NCBI RefSeq assembly: GCF_008086615.1
Contig: NZ_RXYB01000002.1
Span: 62,001 to 126,000 of the forward strand
Direction: 5' to 3'
Source: Acetobacterium tundrae
Lineage (GTDB): Bacteria > Bacillota > Clostridia > Eubacteriales > Eubacteriaceae
Length of the DNA: 64,000 nt
Shown: in pieces, positions 25,278 through 34,349 of the stretch
How the letters are laid out: each line of letters begins with the position of its first letter
Position numbering within the stretch: the stretch's first letter is position 1
Translations under genes and position numbers: made by a program
Notes under the pieces: generated by a model
What the model saw: the letters and a program-made list of their open reading frames with translations, nothing else
What the model was told of the DNA's origin: nothing
Databases searched by the model: none

Positions 25278-25760
25278 ATGAAACATACATTTGAACCTGT
25301 TTACAATAGAAAATCAAGAATTCTAATATTGGGGACATTCCCATCAGTAAAATCACGGGAGGCAAGCTTTTACTACCAGCATCCACAAAACAGATTTTGG
25401 AAAGTTGTAAGTGCGCTTGCGGGAATTCCAACCCCTGAAACGATCGAAGCTGAGAAAACTATGCTGTTAAGAAACAACATCGCTGTCTGGGATGTAATCT
25501 ATTCCTGTGACATAAATGGTTCAAGTGACAGTTCAATTAAAAATGTTGTCCCAAACGATATCATAAAGCTCTTGCATGAGACAACTATTGAAACCATTTA
25601 TGCAAATGGCGGCAAGGCATATGAATTATATAATCGCTACTGTTATGAGAGCACCAATAAAGAGATCATAAAATTGCCATCAACAAGCCCTGCCAATGCG
25701 AGGTACTCATTGGAACGACTGATAGAATGCTGGAAAAATGAGATCTGCCTGAAACCATGA
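25278..25760 (+). CDS. DNA-deoxyinosine glycosylase (UDG superfamily)
   Basis: 160 residues. FEPVYNRKSRILILGTFPSVKSREASFYY plus HPQNRFWKVVSAL is the signature of the hypoxanthine-DNA glycosylase branch of the uracil-DNA glycosylase superfamily, and LPSTSPANARYS is the C-terminal HxSP-like loop, here STSPANA. It should excise deaminated adenine from DNA. GAAGGAGATTG precedes the ATG. It stands alone, convergent with selD. Confidence 0.9.
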   Translation: MKHTFEPVYNRKSRILILGTFPSVKSREASFYYQHPQNRFWKVVSALAGIPTPETIEAEKTMLLRNNIAVWDVIYSCDINGSSDSSIKNVVPNDIIKLLHETTIETIYANGGKAYELYNRYCYESTNKEIIKLPSTSPANARYSLERLIECWKNEICLKP

Positions 25761-25841
25761 AGATGAGAACTTGAAGACAAGATAATCCAGACACGCGAAG
25801 CTATAACGGCGCTTTACTACCTGCTAATCATGTTCAACTAA

Positions 25842-25878
25842 AAACGAGACAGCCATAAAAGGCGGTCTCGTTTTTAGT
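25842..25878. terminator. Bidirectional terminator between the glycosylase gene and selD
   Basis: AAAAACGAGACAGCC ... GGCGGTCTCGTTTTT: ~13-bp stem flanked by A-run and T-run, so it works in both directions for convergent genes. Confidence 0.85.
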
Positions 25879-25902
25879 TGGAAATTCAGCTTAAAAAAGA
25901 AT

Positions 25903-26940
25903 TTAATCGATGACGATCGCGCAATCATCACGTTTGGTTACGTGTCCGACAATAGCGGCACAGGGAATCGAGTCTTTTAGTTCTTTAAGCATTTCAATTG
26001 AATCGGCTTCGCTGACGGCTATCAATAGTCCTCCCGAGGTTTGCGGATCATACATAATATCCTGCATGGCTACGGAAACTTTTTTTGAGGCACGAACGCC
26101 GCACTCAGCATAATCCCGGTTACGATAAGCGCCTTCTGGAATCATTCCCATTTCAGCCAGTCCGTAGGCTTCCGGATGATAAGGAACGGAACTGCTGTCC
26201 AAATGGATGGTCAGATTGCTGCCCTGTGCCATTTCATAAGAATGGCCAAGCAGGGCAAAGCCGGTTATGTCGGTGCAACCGTGAATAGCATATTTTACCA
26301 TGACATCCCGGGCGGCTTTATTTAGGGTTGACATCTGTTCATAAATCCGTTTTAAGACGGGTTCAGCCACCATATCTGCTTTGGCAGAAGTTGTCAGGAT
26401 TCCGATGCCAAGGGGTTTTGTTAGAATAAGGACATCACCCTCTTTGGCGGAGGAATTTCTCAATACCCGTTTGGGATGGACGAATCCGGAGACGGATAAT
26501 CCGTATTTGGGTTCAGCATCCTCAATGGTATGGCCTCCGGTAATGATGGCGCCAGCCTCATATGCTTTTTCATAGCCGCCGCGAAGAATGGAATAAATGG
26601 TATCCTGGCTCATCTGTTTGGTGACACACAAAATATTCATTGCCAGTTTTGGTTCTCCGCCCATGGCATAGATATCACTTAAGGCATTAGTAGCAGCAAT
26701 CTGACCAAACATGAAGGGGTCATCGACGATCGGCGGAAAAAAATCAATGGTCTGTACCAGTGCCAGCTCGTCATTGATGACATAGACAGACGCGTCATCA
26801 CTTTTATCGAAGCCGACAATCAAACGTGGATCGTATAAAGTTGGCAGCTTATCTAAAATTTGTGATAAGGTTCCGGCACCAACTTTTGCGCCACATCCGG
26901 CACAATTAGCCAATTTTGTTAATTTTACTTCTGTTTCCAT
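25903..26940 (-). CDS. selD: Selenide, water dikinase
   Basis: 345 residues from ATG 26940 (an in-frame upstream start at 27051 only adds unrelated sequence). LANCAGCGAKVGAG holds the catalytic Cys16 and Lys19. FDKSDDASVYVINDELALVQTIDFFPPIVDDP, FGQIAATNALSDIYAMGGEP and GHTIEDAEPKYGL are ATP/metal-binding blocks. It makes selenophosphate from selenide and ATP for Sec insertion and tRNA modification. The active-site residue is Cys, not Sec. Its presence implies that the organism makes selenoproteins or selenouridine. Followed upstream on the same strand by a CC/Se-motif protein gene, consistent with a small selenium-related unit. Confidence 0.95.
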   Translation of the reverse strand: METEVKLTKLANCAGCGAKVGAGTLSQILDKLPTLYDPRLIVGFDKSDDASVYVINDELALVQTIDFFPPIVDDPFMFGQIAATNALSDIYAMGGEPKLAMNILCVTKQMSQDTIYSILRGGYEKAYEAGAIITGGHTIEDAEPKYGLSVSGFVHPKRVLRNSSAKEGDVLILTKPLGIGILTTSAKADMVAEPVLKRIYEQMSTLNKAARDVMVKYAIHGCTDITGFALLGHSYEMAQGSNLTIHLDSSSVPYHPEAYGLAEMGMIPEGAYRNRDYAECGVRASKKVSVAMQDIMYDPQTSGGLLIAVSEADSIEMLKELKDSIPCAAIVGHVTKRDDCAIVID

Positions 26941-27004
26941 ATAAAAACCTTTCTTATTAATAAGCTCAAAGCATGGGGCCATTTGATTATAGAATGAGAA
27001 ATGC

Positions 27005-27334
27005 TTAATATTTTTTTTGGCTCCGGTCCCAGGTATCTTCTTTGTATGCAAGTATTCCAGTTACCGCTAAAGACTTACGCCCTAAAATGTTGTGAAGTTT
27101 TATGGTAACTTTTTTGGTCTCTTTATTTATCGCTTTTTTAGGAAGATAACAGGCAAGGTTATCTTTCATGATGAGGTCATACATATTCTCGCAATCTGGT
27201 TTTCCTAATTTGACCACCGGAAGATAAACGGGACCTGAGCAACATCCTCCCCGATTGGTCATTTCTATATAAATCTCTTTGGCATTTCGTTGATTTAAAT
27301 ACTCTGCAACACCATTTTTAATTTCTAAGTTAAT
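27005..27334 (-). CDS. CC/Se-motif family small protein, apparent ATT start
   Basis: The core reads MTNRGGCCSGPVYLPVVKLGK with the adjacent-cysteine motif GCCSG that defines the CC/Se-motif (seleno)protein family; some members have Sec in place of one Cys. The first ATG (27262) gives only 85 residues and starts inside the fold. Upstream the frame stays open and reads INLEIKNGVAEYLNQRNAKE before it. AAAGGAGGG stands just before an ATT at 27332-27334, with another ATT at 27338-27340. No ATG, GTG or TTG is in frame there. Either a rare ATT start or a base error. Located 65 bp upstream of selD on the same strand. Confidence 0.65.
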   Translation of the reverse strand: MNLEIKNGVAEYLNQRNAKEIYIEMTNRGGCCSGPVYLPVVKLGKPDCENMYDLIMKDNLACYLPKKAINKETKKVTIKLHNILGRKSLAVTGILAYKEDTWDRSQKKY

Positions 27335-27585
27335 AACAATCCCTCCTTTTGTACATTTTTTTAATATTCATAAATTCATTATAACATTATTTAAAACTTA
27401 TTGGCCAAAATTAAACTTTCTTTCAGGAACGAACGAATCAATACTTTTGTTTTTTGAAATAAAAATATGGCTACATTGGTTGATTTATTCACTTGCTAAT
27501 TAGCATTTACAGGCATAAAATTATTACTATAAGTAAAAATATAAAAGCTGAACTATTTTACTTCATTGAGAAAGAAGGAAAAGAA

Positions 27586-30408
27586 TTGGATAAAAAGGAA
27601 TCGATTTCGGATGTGAAAGAAAATATATATAAGCTTCCGGTAGATGAGGTCTATCAGGCGCTGGGAACAGGTCCGCAGGGATTAACCCAGACCCAGGCGG
27701 AAAATATACAGAAAGAATTTGGGAAAAATCTTATCGATGAGAGAAAGAAGAAGTCTCAACTACTTATTTTTCTGTTGAATTTCACTCATTTAATGGCGAT
27801 ATTATTATGGGGTGGAGGCGCGATTGCTTTTTTTGCAGGGATGCCTCAATTAGGAATCGCAATTTGGGCCGTTAATGTTATTAATGGCGTTTTTAGTTTT
27901 TGGCAGGAACATCGTGCCGGTAAAGCAACAGATGCCCTAAGAAATATGCTACCATCCTATGCAAGAGTTATTCGAGGTGGGGAAGAACAAAAAATTCTTG
28001 CCGAAGACCTGGTAATTGGAGATATTATTCTATTTGAAGAGGGCGATAAGATTTCAGCAGATGCCCGCCTGATAGAATGCAGCGATTTACAAGTCGATCA
28101 ATCGACATTAACTGGTGAATCCAACCCGGTTCGAAAAACTAAGGAAGCCGTATTAAAAGAAGATTTAACTCGAGCTGAAACGCCTAATTTGATTTTTGCT
28201 GGGACAAGTGTTTCAGAAGGTAATGGAAAAGCTGCTGTCATGGAAATTGGGATGAAAACAGCTTTTGGAAAAATTGCGGGTTTAACGCAAAACATGGAAG
28301 CAGAAGACAGTCCCTTGCAAAAAGAACTAAATCGATTGACGAAACAAATTTCGGTTATTGCGATTGCTTTAGGGATATTCTTTTTTGCGGCAGCAATATT
28401 TTTAGTGAAGGAACCGCTTGCCACCGCATTTGTTTTTGCTTTAGGGATGATTGTCGCGTTTATCCCGGAAGGATTACTTCCAACGGTAACTTTATCTCTG
28501 GCGAAGGCTGTACAACGCATGTCCAAACGAAATGCGCTGGTAAAAAAGCTTTCCTCAGTTGAAGCTTTAGGGAGCACGACCGTTATTTGTACTGATAAAA
28601 CCGGGACATTAACTCAAAATGAAATGACGGTTAATCATTTATGGTTAGTTGATAAAGAATATGAAGTGACCGGGGTGGGATATAGTTCAGTTGGAGATAT
28701 CATGGACGGCAACAAAAAAGTGATGGCCAATGACAATGAAGACCTGAGGATCCTGTTAAAGGGTGTCGCACTTTGCAGTAATGCCCGTTTGTTGCCGCCA
28801 AATGAAGAGTCTCCCCGGTATACTGTATTAGGTGATCCGACAGAGGCTTGTTTAGGGGTGGTCGCTGAAAAAGCGGGCATTAATATGAAAGAACAGTTGG
28901 AATTAACTCCCCGCTTATGGGAATTACCTTTTGAATCCCGACGTAAGCGAATGACAACCGTTCATCAATTGGAGAAACCGATTGACGGAACCCGACGGGT
29001 TGCCTATGTAAAAGGGGCTCCAAAAGAAATTATAAACTTAAGCGATTTTATTCGAATAGACGGAGAAACTCAGCCGATAACAGAAGAAATCCGAAAAAAA
29101 ATCATGGCAGCAAATGACGGATATGCCCGTAACGGCTTGCGTGTCCTGGCGCTTTCCTACCGTTTGCTTCACAAAGAAGACAAAATTCCCACTGCTATGA
29201 GTGCTTATACAGCGGAAATCATTGAACAGGATATGGTTTTTGTGGGTTTGGTTGTCATGGCCGATCCTCCCCGGGCAGAGGTGGTTGATGCTGTTGAAGA
29301 GTGCCACCATGCCGGAATCCGCATCATCATGATTACGGGAGATTATGGTTTAACGGCTGAAAGTATTGCCAAGCGTATCGGAATTGTAAAAGGTCTTCAT
29401 CCCCGGGTTCTATCCGGACTGGATCTGGAAGCGCTTTCGGATGAGCAACTTAAAGAATATCTGAAAGATGAGATTATCTTTGCCCGGGTAGCACCTGAGC
29501 AAAAATTGCGGGTTGTCACTAATTTACAGGAAATGGGCGAGGTTGTTGCAGTAACCGGGGACGGTGTCAATGATTCACCAGCCCTTAAGAAAGCCGATAT
29601 TGGTGTAGCCATGGGTATTTCCGGTACCGACGTGGCAAAAGAAGCAGCTGACATGATTTTGACCGATGATAATTTCGCTTCGATTGTTCATGCCATTGAA
29701 GAAGGTCGGGCGGTTTACAGTAATATCCGAAAATTTCTGCTTTATATTTTAAACTCAAATATGGCGGAAGCATTTCCATCTATTTTATACCTGGTTTCCC
29801 GAGGCGCCATTCCATTACCATTAACGGTTATGCAGATTCTAACGATTGATTTAGGGACAGATATGTTACCGGCATTGGGATTGGGAACCGAGAAACCGGA
29901 AGCAGGAATTATGGATAAACCGCCGCGCAACCAAAAAGAACCGTTGTTAAGTAAAAATGTCGTTTTCAAAGCTTTTCTCTGGTATGGTTTATTGGCTTCG
30001 GCGGCTTCAACAATCTCTTACTTATTTATCAATATGCAAAACGGATGGCCGGGTGTGGCTCTTGCCGGTGGGGTTGATCCCGTATACATCAAGGCAACGG
30101 CAATGACACTGGCTGCCATCGCATTTTGTCAAATTGGCGCCGTATACAATTGTCGAACAGAAAAACAGTCTGTTTTTAAAGTGGGATTGTTTACGAATAG
30201 TCAAGTGAATTTTGGGGTCATGGTGCAAATTATTTTGATTATCACCTTAATTTACTTGCCTATATTGCAGTCTGTTTTTCATACAGCGGCACTCAGTTTA
30301 ACAGATTGGCTGTTTTTGTGTATGTGGCCACCGATTATTTTGTTGCTTGAAGAAGCTAGAAAAGCATTAATTCGTCGCAACGATAAAAAAACGATTATGA
30401 AAAAATAG
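27586..30408 (+). CDS. P-type cation ATPase, P2C (Na,K-ATPase-like) group
   Basis: 940 residues from TTG 27586 (GAAGGA six bases before); the longer frame from 27493 has no ribosome site. N-terminal cation-ATPase domain (LPVDEVYQALGTGPQGLT), TGES loop in STLTGESNPVRK, transmembrane PEGLL (FIPEGLLPTVTLSLAKAVQRM), phosphorylation site D337 in ICTDKTGTLTQNEMTV, hinge TGDGVNDSPALKKADIGVAMG, and about ten membrane helices. PEGLL is the mark of P2C pumps (animal Na,K- and H,K-ATPases), unlike PEGLP/PVALP of Ca pumps. It likely exports Na+ or exchanges it for K+. Followed by two TrkA-like genes at 12 and 18 bp, suggesting NAD(H)- or nucleotide-linked control. Confidence 0.9.
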   Translation: MDKKESISDVKENIYKLPVDEVYQALGTGPQGLTQTQAENIQKEFGKNLIDERKKKSQLLIFLLNFTHLMAILLWGGGAIAFFAGMPQLGIAIWAVNVINGVFSFWQEHRAGKATDALRNMLPSYARVIRGGEEQKILAEDLVIGDIILFEEGDKISADARLIECSDLQVDQSTLTGESNPVRKTKEAVLKEDLTRAETPNLIFAGTSVSEGNGKAAVMEIGMKTAFGKIAGLTQNMEAEDSPLQKELNRLTKQISVIAIALGIFFFAAAIFLVKEPLATAFVFALGMIVAFIPEGLLPTVTLSLAKAVQRMSKRNALVKKLSSVEALGSTTVICTDKTGTLTQNEMTVNHLWLVDKEYEVTGVGYSSVGDIMDGNKKVMANDNEDLRILLKGVALCSNARLLPPNEESPRYTVLGDPTEACLGVVAEKAGINMKEQLELTPRLWELPFESRRKRMTTVHQLEKPIDGTRRVAYVKGAPKEIINLSDFIRIDGETQPITEEIRKKIMAANDGYARNGLRVLALSYRLLHKEDKIPTAMSAYTAEIIEQDMVFVGLVVMADPPRAEVVDAVEECHHAGIRIIMITGDYGLTAESIAKRIGIVKGLHPRVLSGLDLEALSDEQLKEYLKDEIIFARVAPEQKLRVVTNLQEMGEVVAVTGDGVNDSPALKKADIGVAMGISGTDVAKEAADMILTDDNFASIVHAIEEGRAVYSNIRKFLLYILNSNMAEAFPSILYLVSRGAIPLPLTVMQILTIDLGTDMLPALGLGTEKPEAGIMDKPPRNQKEPLLSKNVVFKAFLWYGLLASAASTISYLFINMQNGWPGVALAGGVDPVYIKATAMTLAAIAFCQIGAVYNCRTEKQSVFKVGLFTNSQVNFGVMVQIILIITLIYLPILQSVFHTAALSLTDWLFLCMWPPIILLLEEARKALIRRNDKKTIMKK

Positions 30409-30420
30409 AGAGGTGAAAGC

Positions 30421-31071
30421 ATGAAAGTTATTGTAGTAGGTTTGGGCAGACTGGGTATCGGTTTAGCCATGAATCTGGTCAAAAGAGGTCATCAGGTAAC
30501 TGTGATTGACTCTGATCCAGAGGCGTTTAAAGGTCTGGGAACGAATTTTACCGGATTAAAAGTTACCGGCATTGGCTTTGATCGGGATGTGCTAAATGAA
30601 GCGGGGATTGATAAAGTAGACGCCATTGTATCCTGCACAGCAAGTGATGCAGCTAATGCGGTTATCGGAAGAATTGCAAAAAATATTTATCGGGTACCCC
30701 ATGTCATTGCACGATTGTACGATCCCCGTAAGGCAAATATCTATCATCGTCTGGGTATTCAAACAATATCCACAACAACTTGGGGAATTGAAAGAGCAAC
30801 TGAAATTTTATCATATAATCAGTTAGACCGAGTTTATGAGATTGGAAATGGTAATGTGGATTTAGTGCGAATTGAAGTCACACCCATGCTCGTTGGCAAA
30901 AGGGTAAATGATATCATGGTTATTGGAGAAATTCATGTCGTGGCGATTACGCGTAATGAAAAAACATTTATGCCAACATCCGGTACCGTTTTTGAAGCGG
31001 AAGATATTCTCTATCTTTCAGTCATGCTATCGGCAACTAAAAAATTGCGATCTATGTTAGATTTATCATAA
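30421..31071 (+). CDS. TrkA/KtrA-type NAD-binding (RCK) protein, first copy
   Basis: 216 residues. VIVVGLGRLGIGLAMNLVKRGHQVTVID is a Rossmann NAD(H)-binding motif (GxGxxG, acidic D at the strand end), so an RCK_N domain spans about 1-125. RIEVTPMLVGKRVNDIMV begins the TrkA_C domain. Such proteins gate TrkH/KtrB K+ channels in response to ATP/NADH or c-di-AMP. No TrkH/KtrB gene is nearby. The gene follows the P2C ATPase by 12 bp and so may regulate that pump or a remote channel. AGAGGTG precedes ATG. Confidence 0.9.
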   Translation: MKVIVVGLGRLGIGLAMNLVKRGHQVTVIDSDPEAFKGLGTNFTGLKVTGIGFDRDVLNEAGIDKVDAIVSCTASDAANAVIGRIAKNIYRVPHVIARLYDPRKANIYHRLGIQTISTTTWGIERATEILSYNQLDRVYEIGNGNVDLVRIEVTPMLVGKRVNDIMVIGEIHVVAITRNEKTFMPTSGTVFEAEDILYLSVMLSATKKLRSMLDLS

Positions 31072-31089
31072 GAAGAAGGAGAAATTAGG

Positions 31090-31749
31090 ATGAGAATCGT
31101 TATTATCGGTGGAGGAGAAATAGGTTCCTACATTGTCGCCCTGCTATTATCCAATGGACATGAGGTGTCTCTGATTGAACATGATGAAAAAACCTTTCAC
31201 ATGCTTGAAAAAGGTTTTCCGCCTGAGATACTTTTTTATGGAGATGGCTCAGATCCTGATGTCATGGAAAAAGCGAATATTGTTTCCGCTAATGTTGTTG
31301 CTGCCGTTACTGGTTGCGATGAGATAAACTTAGTCATTTCAACCCTCGCTAAAATGGAGTTTGGTATTCCACGAGTCGTCGCCAGAGTTAATAATCCTAA
31401 AAATGCCTGGTTATTCGACAGTGGAATGGGTGTTGATATTCCTGTTAATCAGGCAGATATCATGGCCCATTTCATTGTTGAAGAAATGAATATAAAAGAT
31501 ATGTTCACGCTTTTAAAACTTACCGAAGGAGACTACTCGATTATTAAAATGAAGGTCGGGAAAAAGGCAAAAGCCGCCGATCGATTGTTAAAAGATTTAT
31601 CGCTTCCCAAACAAACAGTACTTATTTCGATTACCCATGATGACGTATTGTCGATTCCCAATGGCGATACAAAAATTCTTATCGGTGATGATATATTATT
31701 ACTGGCGGATGAAGCAAGTCGAAAAGAATTGAATGAAATTTTTGACTAA
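31090..31749 (+). CDS. TrkA/KtrA-type NAD-binding (RCK) protein, second copy
   Basis: 219 residues with IVIIGGGEIGSYIVALLLSNGHEVSLIEHD (GxGxxG NAD site) and the TrkA_C-like part IKMKVGKKAKAADRLLKD in the last third. Distinct from the first copy (identity low by eye), so it may be a heteromeric partner. AAGGAG precedes the ATG; 18-bp gap to the first copy. Two RCK proteins with one P2C pump and no channel is an uncommon set. Confidence 0.9.
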   Translation: MRIVIIGGGEIGSYIVALLLSNGHEVSLIEHDEKTFHMLEKGFPPEILFYGDGSDPDVMEKANIVSANVVAAVTGCDEINLVISTLAKMEFGIPRVVARVNNPKNAWLFDSGMGVDIPVNQADIMAHFIVEEMNIKDMFTLLKLTEGDYSIIKMKVGKKAKAADRLLKDLSLPKQTVLISITHDDVLSIPNGDTKILIGDDILLLADEASRKELNEIFD

Positions 31750-31855
31750 ATTCCGAAGGTGTTTTATTACAGAAAACACTTAAAGAGAATTGTATTTCTG
31801 AATCAAAGATAAAAGGAAGAATTTCAGATTTTATATTTTGAAAGGAAGAACAGTT

Positions 31856-32830
31856 ATGATCAAAAATCAATGGTATGCAATACTCCCATCAAAAGCAGTT
31901 AAAAAAAATAAAATTCTTGGTGTGAAAAGGTTGGATTTAGACCTGGCATTATTTAGAAATACCAAAAATGAGCTTGGCTGTGTGGTCGATCAGTGTACGC
32001 ACCGGGGTGCTGAACTCAGTAAGGGAAAAATAAAGGGTGACTGTATTCGCTGTCCCTTTCATGGACTTCAGTTTGATAAAAATGGAAAATGTAAGTTCAT
32101 CCCGGCAAATGGTAAAGCAGCCACTGCTGATATCAGCCGATATAATGTCAAACAGTACGTGGTCAAAGAATCAAACGGAATTATATATCTATGGCTTGGA
32201 GACGAAAAAAATGCCACTGGAGAGTTGCCGTTTTTTTATGATCATGTCGATGATTCCTATGTCTACAGTGAAATTGAAGATCATTGGAACTCCCATTACT
32301 CACGTTCTATTGAAAACCAGCTGGATGTTGTCCATGTTCCAATCGTGCATTACAATACAATTGGGAGAGGGAATAAAACCCTGATCAATGGGCCTAAAGT
32401 AGAATTTGAAAATAATGTCTTAACAACCAGTGCAAATAATGAGGTTGATGAAGGACAAACGCCAAAACCGGCGGCGGAATGTATCATTAAAGAGACTTAC
32501 CTGAGTTTTATGTTTCCCAATATGTGGATGAACCACATTTCTCATAAAGTTAAGGTCATCATCTATTTTGCTCCGGTGGATGAAGAAAATACAGTTTTGT
32601 ATATCCGGTTTTATTGCAAAATAACAAATTCGAGAATAATAAATCGAATCATTGCATTCTTTGGAAAGTTTGCCAATCGAATCATCGAACGTCAGGATAA
32701 AAGAGTCGTCATTACTCAGAAGCCGAAAGCTTCAGCTTTAAAATCGGGAGAGAAGCTATTATCTGGAGACGGACCGATTATCAAGTACCGGAGGGTGAGT
32801 GATGAGCTCAAAAATAGAGATAAGAGCTGA
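31856..32830 (+). CDS. Rieske non-heme iron oxygenase
   Basis: 324 residues from ATG 31856 (AAAGGAAG before it). Rieske site: Cys47-x-His49 (DQCTHRGAE) and Cys66-x2-His69 (IRCPFHGLQF), 16 residues between, as in bona fide 2Fe-2S Rieske domains. Mononuclear iron site: D157-x2-H160-x4-H165 in NQLDVVHVPIVHYN. This is the architecture of alpha subunits of aromatic or amine oxygenases and O/N-demethylases. No reductase or ferredoxin partner gene adjoins. An O2-dependent enzyme in what looks like a strict anaerobe is notable: it may detoxify, work in microoxic conditions or use another oxidant. The substrate is unknown. Confidence 0.88.
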   Translation: MIKNQWYAILPSKAVKKNKILGVKRLDLDLALFRNTKNELGCVVDQCTHRGAELSKGKIKGDCIRCPFHGLQFDKNGKCKFIPANGKAATADISRYNVKQYVVKESNGIIYLWLGDEKNATGELPFFYDHVDDSYVYSEIEDHWNSHYSRSIENQLDVVHVPIVHYNTIGRGNKTLINGPKVEFENNVLTTSANNEVDEGQTPKPAAECIIKETYLSFMFPNMWMNHISHKVKVIIYFAPVDEENTVLYIRFYCKITNSRIINRIIAFFGKFANRIIERQDKRVVITQKPKASALKSGEKLLSGDGPIIKYRRVSDELKNRDKS

Positions 32831-32877
32831 AAAAAAACAGGTGAGATGAATTTTAAAATTAAAAAAAGATATGAAGA

Positions 32878-32914
32878 GGGTCGTTTGCGTAGAGGTGAAC
32901 GGTCTTTTTTTCTT
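32878..32914 (+). terminator. Terminator after the Rieske oxygenase gene
   Basis: GGTCGTTT pairs with GAACGGTC (with wobbles) followed by seven U, about 50 bp past the stop codon. Confidence 0.6.
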
Positions 32915-33107
32915 GGCGTGCGATTCTTGAAATCATAGAAAAAATTGGAAATGAAAGCATCGCAATAAAAGCGATTTTTTTTGAATAGGATTAAAACGTT
33001 ATTCGAAACTCAGAATAAATTTTTTGCGAAAATTATTTTATTTTCGAAGGATTTTTAAGATTGCCACGACTAACTTAGTGAAACCCAATGTGAAAGGAGT
33101 TTTACGT

Positions 33108-33515
33108 ATGAGAAAGAAAGCCATAAAAATGATTGCGTTTGTTTTAGGGAGTATGCTCTTAATAATAGGACTGACGGGCTGTGAAGATGATACGGTTATG
33201 AATCTTGTCATTGACAATAAACCCTATCAGGATCAGGCAGTCCTTGACCAGGCAGAATCCCAGTCGGAATTTTCAGTGCAGACCCCATTGTATGCCAGTA
33301 TATATTTCATCGAGTCCCCTAAGGGAATGAAGTATACTGCAAAATGGTTTTTGAATGATCAGGAAATAAAATCAGAGGAGAAAGAAATGCTTACGGATAA
33401 AGCGGGCGTTATTGTTTATTCTCTAGAAGCTGATAAGGTGATGGCAGGAAATTTTAAGTTCCAAATTCTATTTCGAGATAAGGTCATAACTGAACAAACA
33501 TTCACAGTTAAATGA
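33108..33515 (+). CDS. Putative lipoprotein encoded next to an ECF sigma factor
   Basis: 135 residues from ATG 33108 (GAAAGGAG before it). KMIAFVLGSMLLIIGLTGCED is a lipoprotein signal with lipobox LTGC. The mature domain (~110 residues) has beta-strand character (TPLYASIYFIESP, KYTAKWFLNDQEI, KFQILFRDKVI), like a small Ig-type fold. Nine bases separate it from the sigma-factor gene, so the two are probably cotranscribed. A cell-envelope sensor or effector role is possible (inference). Confidence 0.75.
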   Translation: MRKKAIKMIAFVLGSMLLIIGLTGCEDDTVMNLVIDNKPYQDQAVLDQAESQSEFSVQTPLYASIYFIESPKGMKYTAKWFLNDQEIKSEEKEMLTDKAGVIVYSLEADKVMAGNFKFQILFRDKVITEQTFTVK

Positions 33516-33524
33516 GGTGACGCT

Positions 33525-34079
33525 ATGAGCGAACACGAAAAAGAGCAGCACTTTTCGGAGCTCTATGAAAAATATATCGATGAAATTTATCACTATGTTT
33601 TTTTAAGAACGGGGTTAGATAAGGTGACAGCAGAAGATATCGCCCAGGAAATATTTATTGATGTTTATAAAGGATTGGATCGTTTTAAAGGTTTGTGTTC
33701 TGAGCGAACCTGGATTTATAGAATAACAAAGAATAAACTGTCTGACTATTACCGAATTCAGTATAAACGGAGTATGGAAGAATGCAGCATCAATGAAGAA
33801 ATTGCAGATCAAATGACAGATTTCAATCAGAATATCGAAATAAAAATGGAAGAAACATTTCAAAGTCAACAGGTTTTAGAATGTTTAAGACAGCTTCCTG
33901 ATCATTATAGAATGACATTGCTGTTAAAATATGTTGATGAAAAAAGCGTTAAAGATATTGCGAAAATTATGGAAAAATCTAATAAGGCCGTGGAAAGTAT
34001 TTTACAACGGGCAAAAATGGCTTTTCTCGTGCAGTATCAAAAAATTCAGGAAGGTGAGGTTAGCGATGAAAAAAAATAA
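33525..34079 (+). CDS. ECF-type RNA polymerase sigma factor
   Basis: 184 residues. Sigma region 2: EKYIDEIYHYVFLRTGLDKVTAEDIAQEIFID then FKGLCSERTWIYRITKNKL, the core-binding and -10 segments. Sigma region 4: CLRQLPDHYRMTLLLKYVDE, KDIAKIMEKSNKAVESIL. GAGGTGACGCT precedes the ATG. The 3' end overlaps the next gene, whose product is a small membrane protein and the probable anti-sigma partner. Likely an extracytoplasmic stress regulator. Confidence 0.9.
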   Translation: MSEHEKEQHFSELYEKYIDEIYHYVFLRTGLDKVTAEDIAQEIFIDVYKGLDRFKGLCSERTWIYRITKNKLSDYYRIQYKRSMEECSINEEIADQMTDFNQNIEIKMEETFQSQQVLECLRQLPDHYRMTLLLKYVDEKSVKDIAKIMEKSNKAVESILQRAKMAFLVQYQKIQEGEVSDEKK

Positions 34080-34347
34080 CCAATTTTTCGAAAATTCATT
34101 CAAAACCTTAGATGAGGTTTCGAGACCTACCGACGAACAAAAAGAACAAATTTTAAAAATGGTTCTCAAGGAAGTTGCTGTGGCGTCAAAAGTAGAACCC
34201 AGAAACAATCGAAGCCCGCTAAAAAGAATAGTGACTGATTATCCGTGGCGATTTGCCTTCGGAGCAGCTTTTTTACAGTCCTCTGTTTGCACCTTGATTT
34301 TTGGCACAGACTATATCCGTTTTGTTATGAGCATATTAGGAGGTTGA
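34066..34347 (+). CDS. Small membrane protein, probable anti-sigma partner
   Basis: 93 residues from ATG 34066, overlapping the sigma gene by 14 bp (AGGTGAGG before it). The soluble N-terminal ~65 residues (FENSFKTLDEVSRPTDEQKE) precede one hydrophobic segment (FAFGAAFLQSSVCTLIFG). Size, topology and overlap fit a minimal anti-sigma factor, although no zinc-binding HxxxCxxC motif is seen. Confidence 0.65.
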   Translation: MKKNNQFFENSFKTLDEVSRPTDEQKEQILKMVLKEVAVASKVEPRNNRSPLKRIVTDYPWRFAFGAAFLQSSVCTLIFGTDYIRFVMSILGG

Positions 34348-34349
34348 AA

